Shown here piece after piece: positions 1-8,507 of a stretch of 64,000 bases of DNA. This stretch comes from Agromyces terreus (GTDB taxonomy: Bacteria; Actinomycetota; Actinomycetes; Actinomycetales; Microbacteriaceae), in the NCBI RefSeq assembly GCF_009749465.1, contig NZ_WBIS01000001.1:496001-560000 (forward strand), written 5' to 3'. Numbering within the stretch: position 1 is the stretch's first letter; each line of letters starts with the position of its first letter. The notes below the pieces were generated by a model, which worked only from the letters and a program-made list of their open reading frames with translations, was not told the DNA's origin and did not search any database. The position numbers were made by a program, and so were the translations under genes.

Positions 1-1285
1 TCTCGACCGAGGCGATCTGGGAACCGTTCGCCGGGAAGAGCCAGACACCGATGAGTGATGGCCACATGGCCGTGATGACGCCCGGCCCGAGGCCCGCGGC
101 GAGTGCGATCGGGATGAGGGTGTTCGTGGTCGCCGACTGGCTGGTCGTGAGGCCGGCGACGACGAACAGCGCGACCGCGAGCAGGAGCGGGTTGGCCTCG
201 ATCATCGCGCCGAGCGGCTCGATGATCGTCTCCTGGTTCGCCGCGATGAACGTGTCGGCCATCCAGGCGATGCCGAAGAGCGCCACGGCGGCGACGAAGC
301 CCGCCTTGAGGAGCGGCTGCTCCACGACCTTCGCGGGCTTGACCTTGCGGGCCAGGATGATCACGAGCGCCACGGTGAACATGATCATCTCGATGACGGT
401 CGACATGCCGATCGGCACGGGTTCGCCCGACTCGTCGGGGAACGCGGGGCGGAGCGCCGGGAACAGGCCGAAGAGCACGATGAGCAGCGTGCCCGAGACG
501 AAGATCCAGGCCGAGATCGCGCCGCCCTCGGGAACCGGGTGCTCGATGAGCTTCGGGCGGGCGGCGGGGGCGCCGTCGGCCGGGCCCGATCCGGCGGAGA
601 CGCCGACCTTGGCCTCGTACTCGGCGCGGAGCACGGCCGGGACCTCGACGGTGCCCTCCTTGACCCGGGCGAGGAACACGGGGTCGTCGAGGAGGTCCTT
701 GCCGATGCGCTGCTGCACCAGCGAGGTGACGACGCACGCGACGAGTGCGGCCGGGACGGTGATGAGCAGGATCTGCGGCAGCCCGAAACCGGTGCCGTCC
801 ATGAGCACGAGATAGGCCGCCATCGCGGCCGAGACGGGGCTCGCGGTGATGCCGAGGCCCGAGGTGACCGTGGACGCCGCGAGTGCGCGCTCGGGCCGCT
901 GCCCGTTGCGGTACGAGGTCTCGTAGATGACCGGGATGAGCGCGAAGAAGATGTTCGAGGTGCCCGAGAGCACCGTGAAGACGAACGCGACGATCGGCGC
1001 GACGTAGGTGAGCCGCTTCGGATTGCGCTGGATGATCTTCGACGCGATCGAGACGAGGTAGTCGATGCCGCCGGCCGCCTGCATCGCCGACGAGGCCGTG
1101 ATCACGGCGATGATGATGAAGAAGGCGTCGATCGGTATGGAACCGGGCGGAAGCTGGAAGCCGAACACCAGGATCACGGTGCCGACGACGCCCCAGAGGC
1201 CGAGCCCCAGACCGCCGGTGCGGACGCCCATCGCGATCGCCCCGATGACGACGATGCCCTGCAAGACCACGAGCGCGATCTCCAT
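1..1285 (-). CDS. Dcu-family C4-dicarboxylate transporter (3' end outside window)
   Basis: An inner-membrane carrier of the DcuA/DcuB type, which exchanges or takes up fumarate, succinate, malate or aspartate. I translated the minus strand from ATG at 1285; 428 residues are visible and the C-terminus is cut by the window edge. The protein is a chain of hydrophobic segments, and its order of motifs follows E. coli DcuA closely: a GIDYLVSIASK stretch near residue 75, RNPKRLTYVAPIV near 88, the ITASPVSAA segment near 148, and SQSATTNTLIPIAL near 385. A charged loop around residues 195-260 splits the two membrane halves. It stands alone, with its own promoter upstream. Dcu carriers are best known from anaerobic or microaerobic growth, so the physiological role here is open. 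Confidence 0.85.
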   Translation of the reverse strand, partial: MEIALVVLQGIVVIGAIAMGVRTGGLGLGLWGVVGTVILVFGFQLPPGSIPIDAFFIIIAVITASSAMQAAGGIDYLVSIASKIIQRNPKRLTYVAPIVAFVFTVLSGTSNIFFALIPVIYETSYRNGQRPERALAASTVTSGLGITASPVSAAMAAYLVLMDGTGFGLPQILLITVPAALVACVVTSLVQQRIGKDLLDDPVFLARVKEGTVEVPAVLRAEYEAKVGVSAGSGPADGAPAARPKLIEHPVPEGGAISAWIFVSGTLLIVLFGLFPALRPAFPDESGEPVPIGMSTVIEMIMFTVALVIILARKVKPAKVVEQPLLKAGFVAAVALFGIAWMADTFIAANQETIIEPLGAMIEANPLLLAVALFVVAGLTTSQSATTNTLIPIALAAGLGPGVITAMWPSLIGVWLFPANGSQIASVE

Positions 1286-1342
1286 CGCAACCCCCCAGTT
1301 CGACGATGCCCCGACAGGACCGCCCCCATCGGCGGTCGCTGC

Positions 1343-1372
1343 ACTGTATCGCCGTTCGACGGCCGCAGACAA
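1343..1372 (-). promoter_or_regulatory. Promoter of the Dcu-type transporter gene
   Basis: Reading the minus strand, TTGTCT (1372-1367) and TACAGT (1348-1343) are separated by 18 bases. A start near 1336 would give a leader of about 50 bases before ATG 1285, with a G-rich run just upstream of the start codon. Confidence 0.5.
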
Positions 1373-1386
1373 GGAGGCGCGCGCGG

Positions 1387-1424
1387 GGCATCCGACGTGT
1401 CGCGGCGAGGGTCGGGCGGATGCC
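1387..1424 (-). terminator. Hairpin after the exonuclease gene
   Basis: GGCATCCG (1387-1394) pairs with CGGATGCC (1417-1424), just beyond the stop of the minus-strand exonuclease at 1433. No T-run follows. It belongs to the recurring GGATGCC hairpin family of this window. Confidence 0.5.
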
Positions 1425-1432
1425 GCGGGTCG

Positions 1433-2362
1433 CTACGAGTCGTTGCCGAGCGCCGTCAGCACGCGCGGCGCCGCGCCGCCGAGGTTCCAGGTCTCGGCGA
1501 AGCGCCCGAACGCGTCGAGCGCCGCATCGTCGAGCGGGCGGATGCTCGCGTCGAACGCGGGGAACCGGAGGTCGCGCACGACTTCGACGACGGTCGGGGC
1601 GACGTCGAGGTAGGCGGCGGCGTCGGTGATGCGCGCCCGCATGGTCGCGGACAGCGCCGTCGACGGATCGGCCGCGGCCGCCCGGATGCCGTCGAGGTCG
1701 ACGAAATCGCGCAGCAGGCTCGCGGCGGTCTTCTCGCCGATGCCCTTGACCCCCGGCAGGCCGTCGGATGCATCGCCGCGGAGCGCGGCGAAGTCGGCGT
1801 ACTGCTCGGGGAGCACGCCGTACCGGCCCACCACGGAGGCGTCGGTCAGCACCTCGAGCTTGCTCATGCCGCGCGCGGTATAGATCACGCGGACGCCGTG
1901 GGCGTCGTCGACGAGCTGGAAGAGGTCGCGGTCGCCGGTGACCACGTCGACCGGGACGCCCGCCCCGGTCGCCAGGCTGCCGATCACGTCGTCGGCCTCG
2001 TGCTCGGCCGCTCCGACGATGGGGATGCCGAGGATGCCGAGCACCTCGCGGATGAGCGGGATCTGCACGACGAGCGGGTCGGGCGTCTCTTCGACGTCGG
2101 GACCGGTGGTGAGAGCCTCGACCACGCGGTGCGCCTTGTAGCTCGGGATGAGCTCGACCCGCCAGCCGGGTCGCCAGTCGTCGTCCCAGCAGGCGACGAG
2201 CTGCGTGGGCTCGTAGTCGGTCACGAGACGGGAGATGATGTCGAGGAGTCCGCGGACGGCGTTGATCGGGGTGCCGTCGGCGGCCTTCAACGAGTCGGGC
2301 ACGCCGTAGAAGGCGCGGAAGTACAGCGAGGCGGTGTCGAGGAGCATCAGGCGTTCGGTCAC
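1433..2362 (-). CDS. Stand-alone 5'-3' exonuclease / flap endonuclease
   Basis: 309 residues, equivalent to the 5' nuclease domain of DNA polymerase I without the polymerase. Expected role: removing 5' flaps or RNA primers. The acidic metal-binding residues of the family are visible: LLDTASLYFRAFYG at the N-terminus, EADDVIG, TGDRDLFQLVD, and then the helix-hairpin-helix GLPGVKGIGEKTAASLL. GTG at 2362 was chosen because a -10-like CAGGAT lies exactly 6 bases upstream (leaderless pattern) and the family's N-terminal LMLLDTASLYFRAF motif follows immediately; a longer in-frame extension has no family similarity. The family also includes E. coli Xni/ExoIX, but homology alone does not show whether this one has exonuclease or only flap activity. 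Confidence 0.85.
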   Translation of the reverse strand: MTERLMLLDTASLYFRAFYGVPDSLKAADGTPINAVRGLLDIISRLVTDYEPTQLVACWDDDWRPGWRVELIPSYKAHRVVEALTTGPDVEETPDPLVVQIPLIREVLGILGIPIVGAAEHEADDVIGSLATGAGVPVDVVTGDRDLFQLVDDAHGVRVIYTARGMSKLEVLTDASVVGRYGVLPEQYADFAALRGDASDGLPGVKGIGEKTAASLLRDFVDLDGIRAAAADPSTALSATMRARITDAAAYLDVAPTVVEVVRDLRFPAFDASIRPLDDAALDAFGRFAETWNLGGAAPRVLTALGNDS

Positions 2363-2368
2363 ACCGCG

Positions 2369-2374
2369 ATCCTG
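2369..2374 (-). promoter_or_regulatory. -10 box, leaderless promoter of the exonuclease gene
   Basis: Minus-strand CAGGAT is separated from GTG 2362 by exactly 6 bases, so transcription should begin at or next to the start codon. Confidence 0.4.
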
Positions 2375-2412
2375 CCACGGACCGCCGGCGGCCGTGCGGA
2401 TCGCCCGCAGGC

Positions 2413-3225
2413 TCAGGTGCCCGCCAAGCCGGCGAACCCGATCAGGCGAAGGCTCTCGTACGCGAAGTTCGCGAGGCAGTAGAGCCCGAGCGAAGCGCCG
2501 AGCAGGCTCTCGCGGAACGAGCCCGTGTCGCCGAGCAGCGGAAGCGACACGTGCCCGCTCGCGAGCCAGAGGCGGTTGACCACCGGGATCTCGCGGAACC
2601 GCTCCGGCGGCCGGACGACCTGCGGCCAGAGGACGCCCGGCACCCCGCCCGTCGTGAGGAAGTCGCCGGCGAGGTGGGCGACGAACCCGATCGTGACCGC
2701 GAGCGGGAACCAGGCGACCTGCTCGGGCGCGAAGACGACGATCGCCGTGCCCGTCGCCGCCCCGAGCACCCACGCCGCCGGCCAGTTGCGCACGAAGCCG
2801 CGTGCCTTGAGGCCGAAGCAGATGAGCGTGGCCGCTCCGATGCCGGCGCCGATCGAGATGCCGTGGGGGCCGTCGGCCCGATCGGCCCCGCCGGCTCCAT
2901 CGACCGTGACGGTGAGCAGCGTGAGCGCCCAGGCGGCGAGCGCGACGACGATGACCGCGACGGCCGAGTGCGCGCCCTGACGGTGCCCGCCAGAGAGCGT
3001 GCCGACGGTGCGGGCGACGAGACGGCCGAGCACCGGCACCGAACGGGCGATGGTCGCGCTGTGGTGGTCGGCGTCGGGAAGCAGCGCGGCACCGGCGGCG
3101 ACGGCGGTGCCGGCGAGCACGCCCACCGGGTCGAGCGGGTAGGCGCCGGTGCCGAGGACCGGCATCGTGCTGGTGACGGCGATCCACGCCGCGGCCCCGC
3201 TCGTCGCGTGGGTGATGCCCATCAT
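2413..3225 (-). CDS. Membrane-bound metal-dependent hydrolase (YdjM/DUF457-like)
   Basis: 270 residues with about six hydrophobic segments. The start MMGITHATSGAAAW, followed by LLPDADHHSAT near residue 48 and GGHRQGAHS near residue 80, gives the conserved His and Asp residues of the YdjM/DUF457 group of membrane hydrolases; VAHLAGDFLTTGG near residue 185 adds another His/Asp pair. Substrates of the family are not established; some members are induced by DNA damage. ATG 3225 has a GGAGGA ribosome-binding site about 9 bases upstream. The gene is unlinked by function to its neighbours and lies 50 bases upstream of the exonuclease gene. Confidence 0.75.
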   Translation of the reverse strand: MMGITHATSGAAAWIAVTSTMPVLGTGAYPLDPVGVLAGTAVAAGAALLPDADHHSATIARSVPVLGRLVARTVGTLSGGHRQGAHSAVAVIVVALAAWALTLLTVTVDGAGGADRADGPHGISIGAGIGAATLICFGLKARGFVRNWPAAWVLGAATGTAIVVFAPEQVAWFPLAVTIGFVAHLAGDFLTTGGVPGVLWPQVVRPPERFREIPVVNRLWLASGHVSLPLLGDTGSFRESLLGASLGLYCLANFAYESLRLIGFAGLAGT

Positions 3226-3360
3226 GGCGTCGCGTTCCTCCGGTCGGCGCGGTGCTCGGCCGATCGGCCGTCGATCATTCTGCCGGGCTCCGCCGACATC
3301 GCGCGAACCGGGCGCCCGCCGTCCGTCCCCGGCGCGTGTCGGCCTCGCGCCGCGGGTCGA

Positions 3361-3954
3361 TCAGTCGTCGAACCCGCGGGCGGTGAGGGCTTCCCCGAGG
3401 TGCTCGGCCGTGCGCAGCGACCTGACGATCACGGGCACCGCGAGGGAGAGCAGCGACCCTTCCGAGCCGCGCGCCTTCCTGGCCTCCATGACCTCGCGGA
3501 CGAGGTCCGCGAGCAGCGGGACGCACCTGATGGCGAGCGCGAGGGCGAGGCCGACCCGATCGGCGTCGATCCAACGGCGGAGCGGCCGCAGCAGCGTCTG
3601 CATCGCATCGAGCGTCGCGCTCACCGGCGTGGTGAGGGTGTAGACCGCCGCGAGCGCCACGGCGATCACGAGGCGCAGCGCCATGACGCCCGCGGCCTCC
3701 CATCCGCCGAAGAGCACCTGCACGGGCATCGCGAACGCGAGCAGCCAGAGGATCGGCACGATCTGCCGGAGCGCGGCGCGTGCCGGCACCCGGGCGACGA
3801 GGAAGAGCAGGGCGACGACGACGGATGCCGCGCCGAGCCAGGGGAGCGAGACGACGAGCGCCGTGGCGGTGACGAATGCCGCGAGCAGGGCGAGCTTCAG
3901 GAGCGCGGGGGCCCGGTGCACGACAGAGGTGCCCGGATGGAAGACGCCGATCAT
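3361..3954 (-). CDS. bioN: ECF transporter T component (BioN-like)
   Basis: 197-residue integral membrane protein, the energy-coupling transmembrane (EcfT) subunit that joins the substrate-binding BioY to the ATPase. It starts with the EcfT-like GVFHPGTSVVHR and has four or more hydrophobic segments. The coupling-helix region near residues 150-175 (VREVMEARKARGSEGS) carries an Ala-Arg-Lys-Ala-Arg-Gly motif, the A-R-G type contact used to grip the ATPase. It begins 10 bases after the ATPase gene and is the last gene of the bioY operon. It is short for EcfT (often 200-260 residues), as is usual for BioN. Confidence 0.85.
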   Translation of the reverse strand: MIGVFHPGTSVVHRAPALLKLALLAAFVTATALVVSLPWLGAASVVVALLFLVARVPARAALRQIVPILWLLAFAMPVQVLFGGWEAAGVMALRLVIAVALAAVYTLTTPVSATLDAMQTLLRPLRRWIDADRVGLALALAIRCVPLLADLVREVMEARKARGSEGSLLSLAVPVIVRSLRTAEHLGEALTARGFDD

Positions 3955-3964
3955 GGCCGCGTGC

Positions 3965-4645
3965 TCACGAGATCAGCGTCCGGTAGGCCTCGAGGGCGAC
4001 CCCCGGCACGTCGTCGGCGACGACCCGGCCGTGCTCCATGACGATGACCCGGTCGAAGTCCTCGAGCAGTTCGAGCTGGTGGCTGACCACGACGAGCTGC
4101 TGATCGAGGTCGGCGAAGTACCGGGCGATCCGGCGCGCGTTGCGCGCGTCGAGGAGCGTCGTCGGCTCGTCGGCGACGACGATCCCGGGCTCGGCCACGA
4201 GCACCGACGCGAGCGCGAGCAACTGCTTCTGGCCGCCCGAGAGGCGGTGCGCCGGGCGGTCGGCGAGCTCGGTCAGCCCGAAGCGCGCGAGGGCGGCGTC
4301 GACGCGGGTCGCGGCATCCGCCCGGTCGAGCCGGTGGCGGCGCAGGGTGAAGGCGACGTCCTCGCGCACGGTGGGCATGACGATCTGGTTGTCGGCGTTG
4401 GTGAAGACGAAGCCGACGCGGCGACGCACCGCCCTGGCCTCACGGGAGACGTCGAGTCCGTCGACGAGCACGCGTCCCGCGGTGGGGGCGACGAGCCCGT
4501 TGATCATGCGGGCGAGCGTCGACTTGCCCGAGCCGTTCGCCCCGACGATGCCGACGCGCCGCTCGCGCAGGTCGAGCGAGACGTCCTCGACGACCCGCTC
4601 GGCGCCGAAGTCGTGCGAGACGCCCTCGAACACGATGCCGCTCAT
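3965..4645 (-). CDS. bioM: ECF transporter ATPase (BioM-like)
   Basis: 226-residue ABC ATPase that powers vitamin uptake on the inner face of the membrane. Walker A is GANGSGKST (K41), the Q-loop is ADNQIV near residue 86, the signature is LSGGQ (135-139), Walker B is GIVVADEPTT, and the switch histidine is in VVSHQ. ATG 4645 overlaps the thiolase stop by 4 bases (ATGA), so translation is coupled. It sits with bioN and bioY, which points to biotin rather than another ECF substrate; specificity is inferred from this linkage. A single ATPase gene is present, as in BioMNY systems. Confidence 0.87.
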   Translation of the reverse strand: MSGIVFEGVSHDFGAERVVEDVSLDLRERRVGIVGANGSGKSTLARMINGLVAPTAGRVLVDGLDVSREARAVRRRVGFVFTNADNQIVMPTVREDVAFTLRRHRLDRADAATRVDAALARFGLTELADRPAHRLSGGQKQLLALASVLVAEPGIVVADEPTTLLDARNARRIARYFADLDQQLVVVSHQLELLEDFDRVIVMEHGRVVADDVPGVALEAYRTLIS

Positions 4646-5793
4646 GAGAGCCGCTCCACGATCATCGCGACGCCCTGTCCTCCGCCGATCGAGCAGGCGG
4701 CGAGGCCGGGGCGGGGGTCGTCGGAGACCGCCATGCGCGCCGCGAGACGGACGAGCAGCACCGCTCCCGATGCACCCCACGGGTGCCCGAGGGCGATGGC
4801 CCCGCCGTCGGCGCCGATGAGGCGTTCGTCCAGTCCGAGGTCGTCGGAGACGGCGAGCACCTGCGCGGCGAACGCCTCGGTGATCTCGACGAAGCCGAGG
4901 TCGCGCGCCGTCAGGCCCGCGCGACGGAGCGCGGCCCCGGCGGCGGGCGCGGCGCCGAGGCCGGGCAGCGCCGGATCGGTGCCGGCCACCGCGGACGCGA
5001 GGATGCGCAGCGCGGGGAGCCCGAGTTCGCGCGCGAGACGCCGAGTGGTCACGGCCATCGCGGCGGCGCCGTCGGAGAATCCGCACGAGTTGCCGGCGGT
5101 CACGGTCGCGTGCTCGCCGCTCGAGAAGACGGGGGCGAACCTGGCGAGCCGCGCCGCGTCCATGCCGGCCCGCGGGCGCTCGTCGCGGACGATGCCGTCG
5201 ACGGCGACGATCTCGTCGTCGAACACCCCCGTTTCGACGGCGGATGCCGCGAGCGCGTGCGATCTCGCCGCCCACGCGTCCTGGCGGGCCCGGCCGATGC
5301 CCAGCGCGGCGGCGAGGTCGTCGGCGGCGGGGCCCATGTCGGGATCGGGCATTCCGGCGGGCGCGAACGGCGCCCGCGAGTAGCGCTCGCCGGTGTCCGG
5401 CCAGTGGCGGTGGGGCGCCGTCGAGGCGGATTCCGCGCCGCCGGCGAGCACGAGCCGGGCATCGCCGGCGCGCACGCGGGAGGCGGCCTGGAGCACGGCG
5501 TCGAGCCCCGAACCGCACTGGCGGTCGACCGTGACCGCGGGCACCTCGGAGCCGAGGCCGGCCCGCAGCGCGCTCACCCTGGCGATGTCGCCGCCGGGAC
5601 CCATGCAGTTGCCGAGCACGACGTCGTCGACGGGGAGGCCGAGCGGGGCCACCAGCCTGGCCGTCTCGGCCAGCACCGGAGCCGCGAGCGCGTCGACGGT
5701 GTGCGTCGAGAACGCGCGGCCGGCGGTGCCGATCGCGGTGCGCCGCGCCGCGAGGATGACGGGGGTCGCGTCGTCGGCGGCGATGCGGGTCAC
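4642..5793 (-). CDS. Thiolase (acetyl-CoA acetyltransferase family)
   Basis: 383-residue thiolase. The nucleophilic cysteine is C93 in DRQCGSG, the GHPWGASGA motif carries the active-site His, and the C-terminal CSIGGGQG provides the second catalytic Cys, so the enzyme should be active. GTG 5793 overlaps the stop of the upstream ligase gene by 4 bases (GTGA), and the 3' end overlaps bioM the same way. Lying between an acyl-CoA ligase and the biotin-transport genes, it resembles yhfS of the Bacillus subtilis yhfUTS operon, a predicted member of the biotin regulon. Its substrate is unknown; a role with a pimeloyl-like or other biotin-related acyl chain is inference only. Confidence 0.8.
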   Translation of the reverse strand: MTRIAADDATPVILAARRTAIGTAGRAFSTHTVDALAAPVLAETARLVAPLGLPVDDVVLGNCMGPGGDIARVSALRAGLGSEVPAVTVDRQCGSGLDAVLQAASRVRAGDARLVLAGGAESASTAPHRHWPDTGERYSRAPFAPAGMPDPDMGPAADDLAAALGIGRARQDAWAARSHALAASAVETGVFDDEIVAVDGIVRDERPRAGMDAARLARFAPVFSSGEHATVTAGNSCGFSDGAAAMAVTTRRLARELGLPALRILASAVAGTDPALPGLGAAPAAGAALRRAGLTARDLGFVEITEAFAAQVLAVSDDLGLDERLIGADGGAIALGHPWGASGAVLLVRLAARMAVSDDPRPGLAACSIGGGQGVAMIVERLS

Positions 5794-7088
5794 GAGGCGC
5801 CTCCGGCTGCCGTCGCGGCGGTGACTTCGCCTGCGCCGAACCCGCCCGGCTCGCTCCGGCCCGCATCGACGCGGCCCGGGCCCAGCTCGCCCGCGGCGAT
5901 CGCGTCGCGCAGCGCCCCGCGGGCGACCTTGCCGGAGTCGGTCCGCGGCACCGGCGCGGAGAACCACCTGCGGGGCAGTTCCGCGCCGGAGAGGGAGGTT
6001 CGAGCCGCTGCGGCGACCTGGTCGAGCGCGATGCCCTCGTCGAGTTCGACGACCGCGACGAGGCGTTGGCCCAGCAGTTCGTGGGGCTCGCCGACCGCGG
6101 CGGCGGCCAGCACTCCCGGCAGTCCGAGCAGTCGCTCCTCGACGTGTTCGGCGAGCACGGTCGCCCCGGCGGTCGTGATGGCCGAGTCCCCGCGGCCGAG
6201 CACGTGCCATCCGCCGTCGGGTCCGGGTTCGACGAGGTCGCCGACCGTCGCGAATCCGCGGTCGTCGCGACGGAGCCCGGCCCCGCCGACGACGCCGAGG
6301 GCGAGGTAGGGGGAGCGGGCCCAGAGCTCTCGTGCGGCATCCGTCGCGTGACGGCGTCGTGCCTCGACCTCGACGCCCGGGAAGGCCCGGAGCCCGCCAT
6401 CGGACCCTGCGAGCACGAACGAGAGCTCGGCCGCCCCGTAGTACTCGACGAGGCGGATGCCGCGTTCGTGCGCTCTGGCCCGGAGCCCGGGGCTCAGCAC
6501 GGCGCCGGCGACCACGGCCGACGGCGGGCAGCGGTCGCCGTCGAGCATGCGCGCGAGCCGGGTCGGCGTCGCATGCGCGATCGTCGCGCCGTCGAGTTCA
6601 TCGGTCGCGGTCGCCCCGGCCCACAGCGCGTGCAGCGTCGCGTACAGGTGCATCGACACGTGCAGCGGTCCGGTGACGGCCACGCGGTCGGCCGAGGTGA
6701 TGCCGGCGACGCCTGCGAGCGGGCCCGCGGAGGCCAGCCACGAGCGGTTGGTGCGGGCGACGAGACGCGGCCGGCCGCCGGAGGATCCGGAGGTGAGCAG
6801 GGCCAGCTCGGTTCCGGCGGGCAGGTCGGATGCCGCAGCGTCGACGTCCTCCTCGCCGACGCCGATGAGCGCGGGTCGCCCCTGCGCGAGTGCTGCGAGC
6901 ACGCGGGTGACGAGCGTCACGGCGTCGACGTCGGGCGGGCACGCGACCGGGCGGTCGCCGTGGGGGAGGGAGGTCGCGGCCACGGCGGCGGAGAGCTCCC
7001 CGTACCGCACGTCGACGCCTCCGAACGAGAGGGCGGTCGCGTGCGGCGGGCCGTTGAGCCAGCCCGAGCCGTCGTGCCGAATGCTCAT
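5790..7088 (-). CDS. AMP-dependent acyl-CoA ligase in the biotin-uptake operon
   Basis: 432-residue adenylate-forming enzyme, expected to activate a carboxylic acid to its CoA thioester. It has the P-loop-like TSGSSGGRP near residue 120, the YYGAAELSF adenine-binding motif near 243, and the C-terminal catalytic lysine in RTDSGKVARGAL near 395. It is shorter than typical ligases (about 500-550 residues) because the N-terminal lobe is reduced, as in OSB-CoA-ligase-like members. ATG 7088 overlaps the bioY stop (ATGA). The order bioY, ligase, thiolase parallels yhfU-yhfT-yhfS of B. subtilis. The acid substrate is not known. Confidence 0.75.
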   Translation of the reverse strand: MSIRHDGSGWLNGPPHATALSFGGVDVRYGELSAAVAATSLPHGDRPVACPPDVDAVTLVTRVLAALAQGRPALIGVGEEDVDAAASDLPAGTELALLTSGSSGGRPRLVARTNRSWLASAGPLAGVAGITSADRVAVTGPLHVSMHLYATLHALWAGATATDELDGATIAHATPTRLARMLDGDRCPPSAVVAGAVLSPGLRARAHERGIRLVEYYGAAELSFVLAGSDGGLRAFPGVEVEARRRHATDAARELWARSPYLALGVVGGAGLRRDDRGFATVGDLVEPGPDGGWHVLGRGDSAITTAGATVLAEHVEERLLGLPGVLAAAAVGEPHELLGQRLVAVVELDEGIALDQVAAAARTSLSGAELPRRWFSAPVPRTDSGKVARGALRDAIAAGELGPGRVDAGRSEPGGFGAGEVTAATAAGGAS

Positions 7089-7729
7089 GCCGACGGTTCG
7101 GCCGCCCGGCGACGAGCCCAGGGCCACGAGCGGGGCGCGATCAGTCCGGGCCACGCCCGGTGCACGCCCTTCGCCACGAGGACCGTGACGACGACCTTGA
7201 CGAGATCGCCGGGAAGGAACACGAACGAGGCCGTGAGCGCGGCCCAGAACGGGGTGCCGGTGATCAGGGCGAAGACGGGCACGCCCACGAGGTAGATGGC
7301 GACGATACCGCCGAGCGCGGTCCACGCGATGGCGGGGAACAGGCGGTACTTCGGCAGCAGTCGGGCCGTGGCCCAGCCGATCACGGCAGCCCCGAGCAGC
7401 CAGCCGAGCAGGTAGCCCACCGACGGGCCGACGAACACGCCGAGGCCCCCGCGTCCGCCCGAGAGCAGCGGAAGCCCCGCCGCCACGAGCGCGATGAACA
7501 GCAGCACCGAGAGGAATCCCTTGCGTGCGCCGAGGATCGCGCCGGCGAGCATGACGCCGAGCGTCTGGAACGTGATCGGCACGGCCGCCGCGCCGACGTA
7601 GAACGCACCGGGCAGGCCGAGTGCCGCGATGAGCGCGGCGAACACGGCGATCTGGGCGAGGTCGGTCGCCGTGCTGCGGCGCGGCGGGCGCGACGTCTCG
7701 ACGCGTTCGGCGTTCTCGGTGGCGGTCAT
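7085..7729 (-). CDS. bioY: Biotin transporter substrate-binding subunit BioY
   Basis: 214-residue S component of the ECF biotin transporter. Six hydrophobic segments and BioY-typical motifs are visible: VPITFQTLGVMLAGA near residue 50, GARKGFLSVLLF near 66, GGRGGLGVFVGPSVGYLLG near 92, and a late FLPGDLVKVVV near 170. ATG 7729 is preferred over ATG 7735 because AGAGGG (7741-7736) is 6 bases ahead of it and only touches the upper ATG. It is the first gene of a five-gene operon with every internal junction overlapping or at most 10 bases apart. I could not find a BirA- or BioQ-type operator in the 217 bases upstream. Confidence 0.92.
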   Translation of the reverse strand: MTATENAERVETSRPPRRSTATDLAQIAVFAALIAALGLPGAFYVGAAAVPITFQTLGVMLAGAILGARKGFLSVLLFIALVAAGLPLLSGGRGGLGVFVGPSVGYLLGWLLGAAVIGWATARLLPKYRLFPAIAWTALGGIVAIYLVGVPVFALITGTPFWAALTASFVFLPGDLVKVVVTVLVAKGVHRAWPGLIAPRSWPWARRRAAEPSA

Positions 7730-7925
7730 CGGCATCCCTCTGATCGTGGCGGAGTCGGACCGTGCGGCCCACTCATCACGCTAGGGAAGACCGTTCGGGC
7801 GCCGCGCGGATCGTCGTACAAGAATCGGGCGCCGAATTTGGACGGCGTACGTCGGATGCGCCGCGAGCATCGAGAGGCCGGAGGAACCGATGCCGATGGC
7901 GTCGCCGATGACACCGATCGGTCAC

Positions 7926-7958
7926 GCGGACCGATCAGGCGGCGCGGACCGATCAGGC
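7926..7958. repeat. Tandem 15-base direct repeat at a gene's 3' end
   Basis: The word GCGGACCGATCAGGC occurs at 7926-7940 and again at 7944-7958, period 18. The second copy contains the end of the minus-strand gene that stops at 7953, while the first lies just past the stop. It looks like a small duplication of the gene terminus. The rest of the 217-base gap to bioY shows no other feature I can support. Confidence 0.7.
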
Positions 7959-8387
7959 CGCGCGGGCCTCGAATTCGTGCTCGGCGTAGATCGGGGTCTC
8001 GCGGTCCTCTGCGGAGTCCGCGGCGGTCTCGCCGGTGACGGGCTCGGCCCACACCACGAGCGGCGCGGGCTCCCAGGTGAGCGCGATCGGCTCGGCCTCG
8101 GCGGGCACCACGACCGCGACCGCGTCGCGCTCGTCGAGCACCGCACGGGTCAGCTCGGCCGAGATCTGATGCGTGATCACGGCGTCGAAGATGCGATCGG
8201 TGTCGCCTTCGGCGCGGCGCACGAGCGACCACGAGCCGTTGGGGCCGATGAACTCCGACAGTTTCGCGTTCAACAGCTCGAAGAGGTGTTCGCCGCGCAG
8301 GTCGGCCGCGGTGGGGCGCGGCGGCTTGGCGGCGGCGTGCGCGGAGGCCTGTGCGGCAAGCCTCGCTCTGCGCCAACGGCGGAACAT
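7953..8387 (-). CDS. Hypothetical protein, 144 residues
   Basis: Not recognised. The N-terminus is basic and Ala-rich (MFRRWRRARLAAQ), followed by an acidic, soluble-looking protein with no membrane segment or signal peptide. The core around residues 30-110 (LRGEHLFELLNAKLSEF, then FDAVITHQISAELT and VPAEAEPIALTWEP) has the composition of a compact alpha/beta fold. ATG 8387 has a strong GAGAGGGG ribosome-binding site 6 bases away. It is a single-gene unit between bioY and a small membrane protein. No function is proposed. Confidence 0.6.
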   Translation of the reverse strand: MFRRWRRARLAAQASAHAAAKPPRPTAADLRGEHLFELLNAKLSEFIGPNGSWSLVRRAEGDTDRIFDAVITHQISAELTRAVLDERDAVAVVVPAEAEPIALTWEPAPLVVWAEPVTGETAADSAEDRETPIYAEHEFEARAA

Positions 8388-8507
8388 CGGTGGCCCCTCT
8401 CGTGGGAATCGGACCGTGCGGTTCGGGCCGCGCGGCGCTGCATCAAGTGTCGGCCCAAGCGGCCCGGGATGCCGGTGAACACGCCGAGAACGGCGGTCTT
8501 CACGAGA

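Noticed and set aside
539-2482. A 647-residue plus-strand open frame over the Dcu and exonuclease genes
   Set aside because: Low-complexity Arg/Asp/Gly product; the minus strand holds recognisable proteins in this span.
7736-7952. BirA or BioQ operator for the bioY operon
   Set aside because: I found no TTGTTAAC-type or TGAAC-N3-GTTCA-type repeat; only an unexplained tandem repeat belonging to the neighbouring gene's end.
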